Positions 8,362-18,469 are shown, numbered from the stretch's first letter. The stretch is DNA of 64,000 nt from an uncultured Bacteroides sp. (GCA_958453305.1 CAUDXH010000009.1:1-64000); one strand, 5' to 3'. Notes: generated from the letters alone by a model not told the origin. A program made the numbers and translations.

Positions 8362-11300
8362 TTAAAACCAAACTTTATGTGACAGTTCAACCGCATCACT
8401 TTGAGCATTCAACGGTTGGATGGTAAAGCTATACTGCCATGCACACGGCGTAATGGTGTATTCAGGGTGTACTTGAGCTCCCCACGTATTATCACCTCCC
8501 ACTCCCATCTGCATGTGGTCAATATTCAACCATACCATATCTTTCTTTTCAATGCTTCCTCCATGTAAACGGCCGCTGTCAAACGGACGGTACAAGAAGT
8601 CTTCCATCGGAAAGTTCCATGCACTTACACTGAGCGGTTCTCCACCGGTAACCAGCATACCTTCACCGGCCTGATTACGTAATGCAACCCAGCGCACATC
8701 GCACTTGTTGGCTGTTTCCTGCGCACGCACATACGGATGATACTGTTCCCATACGCTTGCGCTATATAAACCAACTGCAGCAAAGTCTTTACGGTCGGCA
8801 TAGTTTTCCTGCGGGCCTCTACCTAACCAAGTCATTTGGTCATACTCAGCCGGCAGAATCATACGCATACCCAGACGAGGCATTTCCGGCAGTTGTTTCT
8901 TACCCGGAGTGAAATGCATGGCTACATTCACTGCTCCATTCGGGCGAATACGGTAAATAACCTGTATGGCTGATTCTTGTTCCTTCAAATCATAAGAAGT
9001 AATGACTGTTGCCATTTTCTTATCAGCACTTACCTGAAGATCGATAGACTTCAGCACAGCATCTTTTCCGGCATTCTTCCAAGTACGGCAACGAACATCA
9101 GTTCCATTGGCCACATCGTTATCGGTCAAACTGCGCCAGAAGTTAGCCTGCAGACCTTCTTTCACCAAGTTCTTGCCATTATAATTCAATGCGGTCATTT
9201 CTCCGTTCTGAGCATTAAAGCTTATAGAGAAGCCGTTTTCTCCCTTTACGGTAATCGCTTCAGCTGAACGCTGGCTCTGCAGGGTTCCTGACACTGTTTC
9301 CATCTTCGGAGCGATTTTTTCAACAGGCAACTGCCATTGCTCCATGGCTGCAATATGACCGGCTGGAACCATTGGGGCGTCTTTCCGAGTCAATGCTTCC
9401 AGTTTCAAGAAATATTCCTGCTGACTGGCGGGAATGGCTTTCAGCGGAAGAATAACCTCACCCGTCTGGCGTGCCGGAATATCGGGGAAATCCATCAATC
9501 CTTCTTGTATCACCTTTCCGTCTGATTCAACTGTCCACTTCAACTGATAGCCAGATAAATCAATAAAATCATGCCAGTTAGTGACTTGCACCCGGTTGGC
9601 AGTAAAGGCTACCGGTTTAAAATGAACATACTGGTAAACCTTTTTAACTTCCCAAATATGCGGATGCAACGTACGGTCGGCTGCCACCAAACCATTCGAA
9701 CAGAAGTTTGAGTCATTATGAACGCCTACATAGCCCATGTCGCCTCCATAAGCCCAGATGTCGTGTCCTTTTTCATCTTTAATGGCAAAAGTCTGGTCAA
9801 CCCAGTCCCAGATAAATCCACCCTGCAACTGGTCATATTTATAAATCAAATCCCAATAGTCTTGCAGATTACCCACACTGTTTCCCATGGCATGGGCATA
9901 TTCACAAAGAATCATCGGACGGGCATCACGCTGGTTGATGTGACGGCGCAATGACCAGATACGTGCATACATCGGACAATAGATATCGGATACACTCTGA
10001 TAACCGCCTCCTTCATACTGCACCGGACGAGTTGCATCAAACTTCTTTGTCCAATGATAGATGGTTTCAAAATGCTTGCCGTAGCCCGACTCATTTCCCA
10101 GTGACCAAGTCACAATCGAAGTATAGTTACGGTCACGTTTCACCATGCGGCTCATTCGCTCCATGAAAGGGGTTTCCCAGTCTTCGTAGTTAGCCAAGGT
10201 CTCATCTTTATGAAACATCATACCGTGACTCTCAATATTAGCCTCATCAACCAAATACAACCCGTATTTATCGCACAAGCTATACCATTGATAGTGATTC
10301 GGATAATGGCAGTTACGCACCGAGTTGATATTAAAGTGCTTCATCAGGCGAATGTCTTCCAACATACTTGCCACATCAATACTTCTTCCTTTATGCGGGT
10401 CATGCTCATGGCGATTTACTCCTTTAAATAATACAGGCACACCATTAATCAGCTGCTGACCGTTAATCATTTCTACCGTACGGAAGCCAAAAGGATGCGC
10501 AAACGACTCCATCGGCTTTCCCTGTGCATCGAACATATTTACGACCAAAGTATAAAGATTCGGGGTTTCGGCAGTCCAGGGAAGAGCGTCTTTTACAAAC
10601 TTTTCAACCGTGAAAAGCGTATCGGCCGCTCCGCTGATTTGTTTATCTTTCGAGAAGAACACCTGATTGGCTGCATCCAGCAGCTTAACTTCTACACGTT
10701 GTCCTTGTTGCGGCTTATTTAAGACCACATCCAAGTCAAGATCACCGTCTTTATAGGCATTGACCATTTCAGCTGTAAGCTTGAAGTCTTTTACACGACT
10801 TTGCGGACGGGCATACAGATACACATCGCGTTCGATACCACTGTACTTCCAGTAATCCTGACCTTCAAGATAAGAGCCATCGCTGTAACGGAATACTTTC
10901 AAGGCAAGTTTGTTTTTTCCTTTTTTCAAATAGTTAGTCACATTGAAGTGAGCGGGCAAACGGCTGTCTTCACTATAGCCCACCAGTTCGCCGTTCACCC
11001 AACAGTAAAAGGCCGATTCTACCCCCTCAAAGTCAAGAAAAATATCCATTCCGTCCCATCCTTGAGGCACCGTAAATTCACGTACATAGGCACCTACCGG
11101 ATTATAATCGGTAGGGACATATGGGGGATTCGGCGGAAACGGATAGCGTGTATCGGTATAGATAGGAGCATCAAATCCTTGTACCTCCCAACTTCCCGGT
11201 ACTTCGATATTACTCCACTTACGAGTGCTGTACCCTTGTTTATAGAAGTTTTCAGGACAAGCATCGTTGTTTTTCGAGAACAAGAACTTCCATGTTCCAT

Positions 11301-11529
11301 TCAGCGAAACACGGCGTTCGGTTGCTGTATTTACTTCAAATCGCTTCACATCAGGCAAAGCCTGCTGATCAAGTGCAGCTTTCTCGTTAATAAACGGGAG
11401 AAAGTGCGCCTCTAAAGATTCACGGTTAATTTCATTGACACGGGCATCTTGCCAAGGCACATTATCGCCCCAGGCAGATGCACAGGTCAAAGAGAGAATA
11501 AATGATGATATGTAAAAGTGTTTTTTCAT
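8362..11529 (-). CDS. GH2 beta-galactosidase (LacZ type)
   Basis: This is a 1055-aa periplasmic enzyme with an N-terminal signal peptide (MKKHFYISSFILSLTCASAWG). The order is sugar-binding jelly roll, immunoglobulin-like domain, TIM barrel, second Ig-like domain and C-terminal Bgal small-chain domain, as in LacZ. The acid/base Glu480 is in GNESGYGKHFE and the nucleophile Glu543 in ILCEYAHAMGNSVG. It begins 15 bp after the LysO second gene, so it is translationally close to it, and is followed by the GH63-like enzyme. It likely removes terminal beta-galactose from the glycan imported by the upstream SusC/SusD pair. Other GH2 activities cannot be excluded. Confidence 0.9.
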   Translation of the reverse strand: MKKHFYISSFILSLTCASAWGDNVPWQDARVNEINRESLEAHFLPFINEKAALDQQALPDVKRFEVNTATERRVSLNGTWKFLFSKNNDACPENFYKQGYSTRKWSNIEVPGSWEVQGFDAPIYTDTRYPFPPNPPYVPTDYNPVGAYVREFTVPQGWDGMDIFLDFEGVESAFYCWVNGELVGYSEDSRLPAHFNVTNYLKKGKNKLALKVFRYSDGSYLEGQDYWKYSGIERDVYLYARPQSRVKDFKLTAEMVNAYKDGDLDLDVVLNKPQQGQRVEVKLLDAANQVFFSKDKQISGAADTLFTVEKFVKDALPWTAETPNLYTLVVNMFDAQGKPMESFAHPFGFRTVEMINGQQLINGVPVLFKGVNRHEHDPHKGRSIDVASMLEDIRLMKHFNINSVRNCHYPNHYQWYSLCDKYGLYLVDEANIESHGMMFHKDETLANYEDWETPFMERMSRMVKRDRNYTSIVTWSLGNESGYGKHFETIYHWTKKFDATRPVQYEGGGYQSVSDIYCPMYARIWSLRRHINQRDARPMILCEYAHAMGNSVGNLQDYWDLIYKYDQLQGGFIWDWVDQTFAIKDEKGHDIWAYGGDMGYVGVHNDSNFCSNGLVAADRTLHPHIWEVKKVYQYVHFKPVAFTANRVQVTNWHDFIDLSGYQLKWTVESDGKVIQEGLMDFPDIPARQTGEVILPLKAIPASQQEYFLKLEALTRKDAPMVPAGHIAAMEQWQLPVEKIAPKMETVSGTLQSQRSAEAITVKGENGFSISFNAQNGEMTALNYNGKNLVKEGLQANFWRSLTDNDVANGTDVRCRTWKNAGKDAVLKSIDLQVSADKKMATVITSYDLKEQESAIQVIYRIRPNGAVNVAMHFTPGKKQLPEMPRLGMRMILPAEYDQMTWLGRGPQENYADRKDFAAVGLYSASVWEQYHPYVRAQETANKCDVRWVALRNQAGEGMLVTGGEPLSVSAWNFPMEDFLYRPFDSGRLHGGSIEKKDMVWLNIDHMQMGVGGDNTWGAQVHPEYTITPCAWQYSFTIQPLNAQSDAVELSHKVWF

Positions 11530-11544
11530 GTGTGATATTGTTCT

Positions 11545-12147
11545 TTAAATACTACAGAAGAATGTTACTAAAAACGGGACACTAAAATCAACTACGAAGC
11601 CATGGAAGATAGAAACTACTACAAATTGCTGTCCGGCATAACGGGTTATGATGGGAAGCGTGGTATCCATCGTAGTTGCTCCTCCGGCAGAAATCGGAGC
11701 AAGATTGCCGAACCAACGAACCAGTAACGGCGCACCTAACAAAGTCAAGATTTCACGTGTAATATTCGAAAGCAATGCAATCGTACCCAACTCTGGACCT
11801 TTATATTCTGTAATGAATATACTCGACAGTGAATAATATCCAAAACCAGAGCCCACAGCCATACATTCAGCTGCACTCCGATGAGGAAGCAGCAAACTGA
11901 CTAAAGCTGCTGCCGACAGCGTCCCTAGAATAGTCATAATCGGCAGAAAAATCAAACGGGGATTCAGTGTACGAAAATTCTTGAGAGTCTGAGGATCATT
12001 ACCAATACTTATCCCTACGCTGAACATTAAAGCACATAAGGCATAAAAACTGATATTGGTAGAAGCCAGATCAAAAGGGATAACCTGGAATAAGCCACAC
12101 AAACATCCCAACGCAAAGAAACCGACAATAATCAAACTACCTTTCAT
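11545..12147 (-). CDS. LysO-family exporter, C-terminal subunit (split gene)
   Basis: This is a 200-aa inner-membrane protein with about six hydrophobic segments. It covers the C-terminal two thirds of the LysO (YbjE, DUF340) lysine exporter family (LMFSVGISIGNDPQTL, GGATTMDTTLP). E. coli LysO is one chain of about 299 aa; here 92 + 200 aa are encoded by two genes overlapping by 4 bp (ATGA), indicating coupled translation. It ends 15 bp before the GH2 start, inside the PUL 1 transcription direction. Function by family is export of lysine or a lysine-like amine; its reason for being in a sugar locus is unknown. Confidence 0.8.
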   Translation of the reverse strand: MKGSLIIVGFFALGCLCGLFQVIPFDLASTNISFYALCALMFSVGISIGNDPQTLKNFRTLNPRLIFLPIMTILGTLSAAALVSLLLPHRSAAECMAVGSGFGYYSLSSIFITEYKGPELGTIALLSNITREILTLLGAPLLVRWFGNLAPISAGGATTMDTTLPIITRYAGQQFVVVSIFHGFVVDFSVPFLVTFFCSI

Positions 12148-12422
12148 GCGTTCTTCCCCTTTCTCTTATATAACAGAAACCATAATGCCCAGGCGGCTAC
12201 ACAACTGCCAAAGACGGCAGCTACGGTAATGGTAAAGGCTTCAAGCCCTAACGTGGCAAGCCCTTCAATGATTTGACGGTTGCCTCCTACCTCTATACCC
12301 AGAAGAAAAAGCAAGGTCCAAATCAATACGGTTATAAACTTGTGTATCCACGTAAATTGTTGCTTGCGCAAAAGGAAACCGATACACATGCCTCCTAACA
12401 TTAGTCCAATAACTGTAAACAT
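12144..12422 (-). CDS. LysO-family exporter, N-terminal subunit (split gene)
   Basis: This is a 92-aa protein with three hydrophobic segments (MFTVIGLMLGGMCIGFLLR, FITVLIWTLLFLLGIEVG, ITVAAVFGSCVAAW). It matches the N-terminal third of LysO proteins. The stop TGA overlaps the ATG of the next gene as ATGA, so it is not a random break but an organised two-gene form. A terminator (12468-12513) separates it from susD, and no perfect TAnnTTTG box is seen in the 45 bp before its start. Confidence 0.78.
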   Translation of the reverse strand: MFTVIGLMLGGMCIGFLLRKQQFTWIHKFITVLIWTLLFLLGIEVGGNRQIIEGLATLGLEAFTITVAAVFGSCVAAWALWFLLYKRKGKNA

Positions 12423-12467
12423 ATTCTTTTTGTCTTTATAGGCAAAAATAACTATTTAAAATTTCAA

Positions 12468-12513
12468 ATAAAAGTCCAGCGTTTCCAACGCTATATAGAT
12501 GGTAAACGCTGGA
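12468..12513 (-). terminator. terminator after susD of PUL 1
   Basis: TCCAGCGTTT (12475-12484) pairs with AAACGCTGGA (12504-12513). On the minus strand the stem is followed by CTTTTATTTG. It separates susCD from the LysO-GH2-GH63 genes, allowing unequal expression. Confidence 0.8.
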
Positions 12514-12552
12514 TTTTCATTTATGTCATTATATCATATCACAGTGCAAACC

Positions 12553-14109
12553 TTATTCACTCACTAACGGGTTTGCATCAAGTTCCCATTTCGGGATAGG
12601 ATAAAATGCTTTAGCTTCATCATAACCTGTACGGCCGATTGCCTGTAAGCGTTCAGCTGTTACACCCCAACGACGCATATCGTACCAGCGATAGCTTTCC
12701 AACGGGAATTCAATGATTCGCTCGTGTTCAATCTGTTTCTTAACTGCATTATAATCACTGTTTGCAGCAATTCCCGGCATACCTCCGTGTTCACGACGTA
12801 CATCGTTAATATAAGGAACAGCCTGATCTGGATGACCTTGTTCATTCAATACTTCTGCAATCATCAACAAAACATTTGCATAGCGCATCAAAGGAATATT
12901 AAATGCGCATGATTCTCCCATTTCAGCCAATGTTCTAGGAGTAAATTTACGGAAAGAAGGCTTATCATATTCAGTTCCCGAAATGATGTTGTCATCTTTA
13001 TCGTGTTTACTGAAGAAGTAGTTATAATCTTTTCCCATAACCCTTCCTGTCCCGTCATTGAAGTAAGGGCATTGGAAATAAATGGTAGCATACAAACGAT
13101 TATCATACAATCCATCGGCTTTCACTCCTTCACGCTTATACTCTTCCATCAAGAAATCATTTGGTAAAATTTCATCCCAACCTCCCAACTCGGATGAAGC
13201 AATCCAGTTGTGCATCCATGAAATGTGAGATGAACCATTCGCCTCATTCTTTGTAAATTGTACTTCGAATATTGACTCTTTACAATTCTTGTTGGTACCG
13301 TTAAACATATCGATAAATTTATCTCCTGAGACCAAAGTATAACCAGCTGTAGAGCTTTGAACTGCTTTTAAAGCAGTTAGAGCGGCAGTAAGATGGGCAT
13401 CCTTCTGGGCAGTTTCTTCATAAGCGCGAGTCAGGAAAGCAAATCCAAGATAGGCATTGGCTGCACCGCTGGTAGCACGTCCGGTTTCTGTATTATCACG
13501 CACGTCGGGCAGATTTTTTCCGTATGCCAACTCATCTATCACAAACTTCCATGCATCCGCACGCTCTGAAAGTCCCTTATTCAGCTGATTGTTTTCTGTA
13601 ATGTATTCATCACGGATAATGATTTTCTCCCAGTTCAATAGAGCCATCAAGTGATAATAGCCGCGTAAGAAGTGAGCTTCATTCAGTATTTGGCTACGTG
13701 AAGTCTCATCCAACTTCTCCGCAGGTATTTCAGGAACTTTAGCCAACACCTGATTGGTAAAGTTGATTCCTCTATACAAGTCTTGATAATAGTAAGAAAA
13801 CTGGGTGTTACCATTGGTATAGGTAAAATTATACAATCCCACCCACTGGTCATAGTTTCCTGCATCGGTTCCCAACATACAAATATCTGAACGATATTCC
13901 TCTACCGGCCAGCGCACCTCACTGGTTGCATAAGCATCTCCATGATACAACTGAGAGTAAGCAGCCGACAAGCCTGCTTCTGCATCATTTTTATCTCTCC
14001 AGAAATTATCGGACGTTAACTCATCCGGTGACTCCACGGTTAAAAAGTCCTCGCACGAAGTGAATAACATAGCGAGGCATATACTTGCTAAATATAAAAA
14101 CTTTTTCAT
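12553..14109 (-). CDS. SusD/RagB-family nutrient-uptake lipoprotein (PUL 1)
   Basis: This is a 518-aa outer-membrane glycan-binding lipoprotein that caps its SusC partner. The signal peptide has lipobox LFTSC. The SusD-like TPR region includes AHFLRGYYHLMALLNWEK, and the C-terminus has the RagB signature ESYRWYDMRRWG and YPIPKWELDANP. It starts 18 bp after the SusC stop. Two motifs give a secure family call; ligand is not deducible. Confidence 0.93.
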   Translation of the reverse strand: MKKFLYLASICLAMLFTSCEDFLTVESPDELTSDNFWRDKNDAEAGLSAAYSQLYHGDAYATSEVRWPVEEYRSDICMLGTDAGNYDQWVGLYNFTYTNGNTQFSYYYQDLYRGINFTNQVLAKVPEIPAEKLDETSRSQILNEAHFLRGYYHLMALLNWEKIIIRDEYITENNQLNKGLSERADAWKFVIDELAYGKNLPDVRDNTETGRATSGAANAYLGFAFLTRAYEETAQKDAHLTAALTALKAVQSSTAGYTLVSGDKFIDMFNGTNKNCKESIFEVQFTKNEANGSSHISWMHNWIASSELGGWDEILPNDFLMEEYKREGVKADGLYDNRLYATIYFQCPYFNDGTGRVMGKDYNYFFSKHDKDDNIISGTEYDKPSFRKFTPRTLAEMGESCAFNIPLMRYANVLLMIAEVLNEQGHPDQAVPYINDVRREHGGMPGIAANSDYNAVKKQIEHERIIEFPLESYRWYDMRRWGVTAERLQAIGRTGYDEAKAFYPIPKWELDANPLVSE

Positions 14110-14127
14110 TTTTCTATGCTTTTGTAA

Positions 14128-17100
14128 TTAGAACGTTAACTGGGCACCCACTGTAAATGAACGGGTAAACGGATAAATGTAACGGTCGATACCGGTATCC
14201 AACGGGCTTGAGCGTGAGAACTCAGGATCAATACCTGAATAGTTGGTAATGGTAAACAAGTTTTCACCACTTACGTAGAAACGCAGTTTTTCAATATGTA
14301 CTTTCTTCATCAATGCAGAAGGAAGCGTATAACCCAACTGTGCCTGACGAAGACGAACGAAATTACCATTTTCCAAGAAGCGGTCAGACTCACGTGCATT
14401 GTTGTTCGGGTCATTCAATACCGCACGAGGAACATCTGTATTTATATGGTCAGGTCTCCATGCATCCAAAGCACTGGTCATCATGTTAGCCGGTGTCTTC
14501 ATGCTTTCATAGTAATAACGGTTACCGTTAAACAACTTGTGTCCCCATGCACTACCGAATGACAAAGTCAAGTCAAAACCTTTATAAGCACCGGTCAAAT
14601 TCAAGTTAGCTTCTACTTTTGGAATACCTGTACCTGCATATTCACGGTCACTTTCATCCAATACGCCATCGCCATTCACATCCTTAAAACGGATATCACC
14701 AGCTTTAGCTTCCGGCTGTAAACGTTCACCGTCTTTATTTACATAAGCTGCTGCTTCGGCATCGGTCTGGAAAATGCCATCTGTACGATATAAATAGAAT
14801 GCACTGATAGGTTTACCTTCTGTTGCATAAGCCGGTGTATAGTCAGTTCCATAAATCAAACCAGAGCAATACAGAGCCTGTCCTTTATCTGCCAAAGAAA
14901 CCACCTCGTTATGTGTAGTACTAAGATTGAAACCTACACTATATTCAAAGTCTTTCACTTTATCAGCCCAGTTCAATTCCAGTTCGAAACCACGGTTACG
15001 GATTTTACCCACATTTAAAACGGGGTTCTGGAAGCCTGATGAAGGAGAAAGTTTCTTGGTAATCAACAAATCTTCAGTCTGATTAATATAATAGTTGATG
15101 CTACCAGTCAAACGGCTGTTAAACATACCAAAGTCGAAACCGATATTTTTGGTATCAGTAGTTTCCCACTGCAAATCATTACGTTCGATATTCCATGCAA
15201 CAGATCCCGGCCATGGATTCTGTCCGTCTCCCTGTACATAACCACCATAATAAGTGTTTGAAGTATATATCAAAGACTGGAAGTCATAATAGCCCAATGC
15301 ATTTTCATTACCTAAACGTCCCCAGCTCACACGGAATTTCAAATTATCAATGAATGTACCTTTCGGGAAGAATGATTCCTGACTGATTCTCCATCCCAAA
15401 GCAACCGATGGGAACATACCCCAACGGTTGTTTTTACCAAACTTAGAAGATCCGTCACGACGGAGAGTTGCCTGAACCAAATAACGGTCATCATAGTTAT
15501 AATTGATACGGCCAAAGAAAGAAGCACGATTATACTTCCAATTAGTACCATTACCAGAGTAAGTTCCTCCCTTTCCGGCATCAATGGTAGAAAAGTTCGG
15601 ACTAAGGAAACCGGCCGGTTCATTCTTTTGTGTCAAGTTTCCGTCTTTATCTACACCATACTTAGTAACAAAACCTTCCACACCAATACCATTTTCAGTA
15701 TATTTGGTTGAAGTAATAGATGAACCAATCATGGCACCTACACTATGCTTGCCGAATTCTTTATTAAAGTTCAACACGTTATCAATAACCTGTTCTTCCC
15801 AATAATAAGTTGATTCGCTGCTGTACGGATAAGGATGAGGAGCATTCGTATTAGAAATATAATCAGGATAATGAATATTATAACGATAATGTTTTCCGCG
15901 ATATGCATAACTTGTCTTGAAGTTTAACCAAGAAGTAATTTTCACACCTAACGAGACATTCGCATTGGTAGTAAAAGTCTTAGTAGCAGCATCTTGGTAA
16001 TAATGGTCTGCCATCGGGTTGTTATTAGCCGGTAAGCCCTGCGATGAGGTCAATCCAAAACCATATTTTTCATCTTCATCATAAACAGGCACTAACGGAG
16101 ATACATTATAAACCTCACGCAATGAATAAGTAGGCTGTTTACTCTTAGTATAGCGGAAACTTAAGTTCGCATCCACGTCAAAAATATATTTACTCATGTG
16201 CAACTTCATGCGGGCATTATCCTGACGGAAGTTATTACCCAAGAAAATACCTTTTTCATCAGCATGGTTATAAGACACAGAGTATTGAGCGGTTTCTCCA
16301 CCTCCACGCACACTGAACATATAGTTCTGTGCAAATCCACTGCGCATCATCTCGTCTTGCCAGTCTGTATCAACACCTGTATCAGTATTACAGTAAACAG
16401 GAACCTTATCGGCCTTACCCGCATTTTCATACATCGTCTTAATCAACGATTTATATTGCTCTGCATTAACCAGCTCCAGCTTTTTAGCAACATTGGTAAA
16501 ACTCAGGTAAGTATTGAAATCGATATGAGTTTCACCTTTCTTACCATTCTTGGTTGTGATGATTACCACACCATTCGCAGCAACCGAACCATAAATAGCA
16601 GCAGCAGCACCATCTTTCAAAACCTCCATTGACTGAATATCCACCGGATTCACACTGTTAATATCACCGGGAAATCCGTCAATAATATAAAGAGGTTCAT
16701 TATCACCGAATGATTTTACACCACGAATCTTTACAGAAACACCTGCACCGGCATTACCACCCGATTTCATAATGTTTACACCTGCAATTTTTCCTTGGAG
16801 GGCTTCAGCCGGATTAGTAGTGGCACGCTTTACCAACTCTTCCGTATCAACTGAAGAAATCGCACCGGTCATATCACTTTTTTTCATCGTTCCATAACCT
16901 ACCACAATTACTTCTTCCAGCATTTCGCTGTCTTCTTTCAGCGTAATATTAAAGACTTTTTGATTGTTAACCGGAATTTCTTGAGTCTGAAATCCCACAT
17001 AAGAGATTTGAAGTGTACCTTTAGCTGACACTTCCAACTGGAACTTTCCGTCAAGGTCAGTAATCACCCCATTTGTAGTTCCTTTTTCTAATACACTGGC

Positions 17101-17238
17101 ACCGATGACTGATTCTCCTGAAGCATCAAGCACAGTACCATTCACTTGGATGGTTTGAGCAAAGCCAAACACCGGAAACATTAAAGCAAGCAAGAATAAA
17201 CTCTGCCATACTTTAAAATAGCTTCTTTTTCTTTCCAT
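14128..17238 (-). CDS. SusC/RagA-family TonB-dependent outer-membrane transporter (PUL 1)
   Basis: This 1036-aa transporter imports oligosaccharides across the outer membrane with energy from TonB. The order is signal peptide, CarboxypepD_reg-like domain (VNGTVLDASGESVIGASV, residues about 31-105), TonB box region EEVIVVGYGTMKK, plug domain (DGAAAAIYGSVAANGVVIIT) and a beta-barrel ending in aromatic residue F. The length is typical for SusC. A perfect -7 box lies 63 bp upstream. It is the first gene of PUL 1. Confidence 0.95.
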   Translation of the reverse strand: MERKRSYFKVWQSLFLLALMFPVFGFAQTIQVNGTVLDASGESVIGASVLEKGTTNGVITDLDGKFQLEVSAKGTLQISYVGFQTQEIPVNNQKVFNITLKEDSEMLEEVIVVGYGTMKKSDMTGAISSVDTEELVKRATTNPAEALQGKIAGVNIMKSGGNAGAGVSVKIRGVKSFGDNEPLYIIDGFPGDINSVNPVDIQSMEVLKDGAAAAIYGSVAANGVVIITTKNGKKGETHIDFNTYLSFTNVAKKLELVNAEQYKSLIKTMYENAGKADKVPVYCNTDTGVDTDWQDEMMRSGFAQNYMFSVRGGGETAQYSVSYNHADEKGIFLGNNFRQDNARMKLHMSKYIFDVDANLSFRYTKSKQPTYSLREVYNVSPLVPVYDEDEKYGFGLTSSQGLPANNNPMADHYYQDAATKTFTTNANVSLGVKITSWLNFKTSYAYRGKHYRYNIHYPDYISNTNAPHPYPYSSESTYYWEEQVIDNVLNFNKEFGKHSVGAMIGSSITSTKYTENGIGVEGFVTKYGVDKDGNLTQKNEPAGFLSPNFSTIDAGKGGTYSGNGTNWKYNRASFFGRINYNYDDRYLVQATLRRDGSSKFGKNNRWGMFPSVALGWRISQESFFPKGTFIDNLKFRVSWGRLGNENALGYYDFQSLIYTSNTYYGGYVQGDGQNPWPGSVAWNIERNDLQWETTDTKNIGFDFGMFNSRLTGSINYYINQTEDLLITKKLSPSSGFQNPVLNVGKIRNRGFELELNWADKVKDFEYSVGFNLSTTHNEVVSLADKGQALYCSGLIYGTDYTPAYATEGKPISAFYLYRTDGIFQTDAEAAAYVNKDGERLQPEAKAGDIRFKDVNGDGVLDESDREYAGTGIPKVEANLNLTGAYKGFDLTLSFGSAWGHKLFNGNRYYYESMKTPANMMTSALDAWRPDHINTDVPRAVLNDPNNNARESDRFLENGNFVRLRQAQLGYTLPSALMKKVHIEKLRFYVSGENLFTITNYSGIDPEFSRSSPLDTGIDRYIYPFTRSFTVGAQLTF

Positions 17239-17300
17239 TTGTGTTTTGTTTTAAGGTTAGTTATTAGTTTAAACAATTAAAAAGGTTTTAACTTTTGATT

Positions 17301-17309
17301 GCAAACATA
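17301..17309 (-). promoter_or_regulatory. -7 box of PUL 1 susC
   Basis: TATGTTTGC on the minus strand matches TAnnTTTG; no good -33 TTTG is present at the usual distance, as is common for activator-dependent promoters. Confidence 0.6.
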
Positions 17310-17903
17310 ACTAACAAGCAAGAATCCGCCTAAAAAAAAGTCCAGAAATCAATCTACCAAAGGCAAATAAAAGCAGATAATAAATCTACATGATAATATT
17401 TAAACAATTATTTTACAACAGATTAAAAGAATACACAATATCTACAATAAATACTTTTTAAGAAATTAAGATTATTGGAGGATAATTGTCCTCTTTGCCC
17501 ATTAAAACACTCGGTAAAGCTACGTAAACGAACGACAATGAACAAAACGAAACTCACTTCATCAGCCCTCTTTTCCGGCTGTCAGAGTATCAACATAAAG
17601 AGAAAAAGCACTCAACAGATGCAAATATCTCCCCCAACAGTCTTACACGAGACAGAAAACTAATATGGAAATTCAAACCCAAATTCTACAACTCACTATT
17701 ATGGGTCGTAAAACCCACTATTATGGGTTATAAAATACATTCTTACGAATCAAGAAATATAACCTTATGCACAGACAAACCAGACTTCATAAACATGCTG
17801 TCAAAACAACCTGCAAGATTGCCAAGTTTCGCATAGAGCCCAGTCCGATTCCTGCCATTTTCCACGTAAACAGAAACGTTTAACGAAATATTTATCCGAT
17901 TAT
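17310..17903. other. 594-bp AT-rich intergenic region between PUL 1 and rimP
   Basis: No convincing gene is present; a 62-codon open frame at 17475-17663 has no family resemblance and no promoter. The one clear structure is the pair of dyad repeats at 17694-17735. Confidence 0.6.
17694..17735. repeat. two 20-bp direct repeats with dyad symmetry
   Basis: CACTATTATGGGTCGTAAAA (17694-17713) and CACTATTATGGGTTATAAAA (17716-17735) match at 18 of 20 positions, spaced 22 bp (two helical turns). The second lies within AACCCA-CTATTA-TGGGTT, an inverted repeat. They look like tandem operator sites. They are 385 bp from the susC -7 box and about 170-190 bp from the rimP promoter, so the target gene is unclear. 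Confidence 0.6.
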
Positions 17904-17935
17904 TTTGTTACACATTATATTATTTGTATCTTTGC
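17904..17935 (+). promoter_or_regulatory. promoter of rimP-nusA-infB
   Basis: The -33 TTTG (17904-17907), 19-bp spacer and -7 TATCTTTGC (17927-17935) form a textbook Bacteroidetes promoter. The leader to rimP is about 60 nt. Confidence 0.8.
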
Positions 17936-17999
17936 AATCGAAATGGATGAAAGGTGGAGGGGCAATTAAGCTCCTTTTTTTGTTCTTAATAGTTAATAC

Positions 18000-18467
18000 A
18001 TGATAGATAAAAACATTGTAACCCGGATTGTAGAAGAATGGTTGGAAGATAAAGATTACTTCCTTGTAGATACAACTGTAAGTCCGGATGACAAAATTGT
18101 CGTTGAGATTGACCATGCCGAAGGAGTATGGATTGACGATTGTGTGGAACTAAGCCGCTATATCGAGTCAAAATTAAACCGCGAAGAAGAAGACTACGAA
18201 CTGGAAGTAGGTTCTGCCGGTATCGGACAACCGTTTAAGGTATTAAAACAATACCAAATTCACATCGGAAAAGATGTAGAGGTGCTAACTAAAGACGGGA
18301 AAAAATGGGTCGGTGTCCTGACCGATGTAAACGAACAAAATTTCACCGTCATCATTGAGAAAAAAGTGAAACCGGAAGGAGCTAAACGCCCCAAACTGGT
18401 AGAAGAAGCGGTAACGTTTACTTACGATGAAATAAAATACACCAAATACTTAATTAGCTTTAAATAA
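18000..18467 (+). CDS. rimP: ribosome maturation factor RimP
   Basis: This 155-aa cytoplasmic protein is needed for 30S subunit maturation. The N-terminal alpha/beta domain carries the conserved ELEVGSAGIGQPF (about residues 68-80; the family has E-V-S-SPG-DRPL there, so this version is diverged). The C-terminal SH3-like domain includes KKWVGVLTDVNEQNFTV. It is the first gene of rimP-nusA-infB and ends 2 bp before nusA. Confidence 0.93.
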   Translation: MIDKNIVTRIVEEWLEDKDYFLVDTTVSPDDKIVVEIDHAEGVWIDDCVELSRYIESKLNREEEDYELEVGSAGIGQPFKVLKQYQIHIGKDVEVLTKDGKKWVGVLTDVNEQNFTVIIEKKVKPEGAKRPKLVEEAVTFTYDEIKYTKYLISFK

Positions 18468-18469
18468 TT

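Noticed and set aside
10801..11415. 204-codon plus-strand open frame
   Set aside because: Antisense shadow of the GH2 gene.
17475..17663. 62-codon ORF upstream of rimP
   Set aside because: No ribosome-binding site, promoter or family resemblance; composition like the surrounding spacer.
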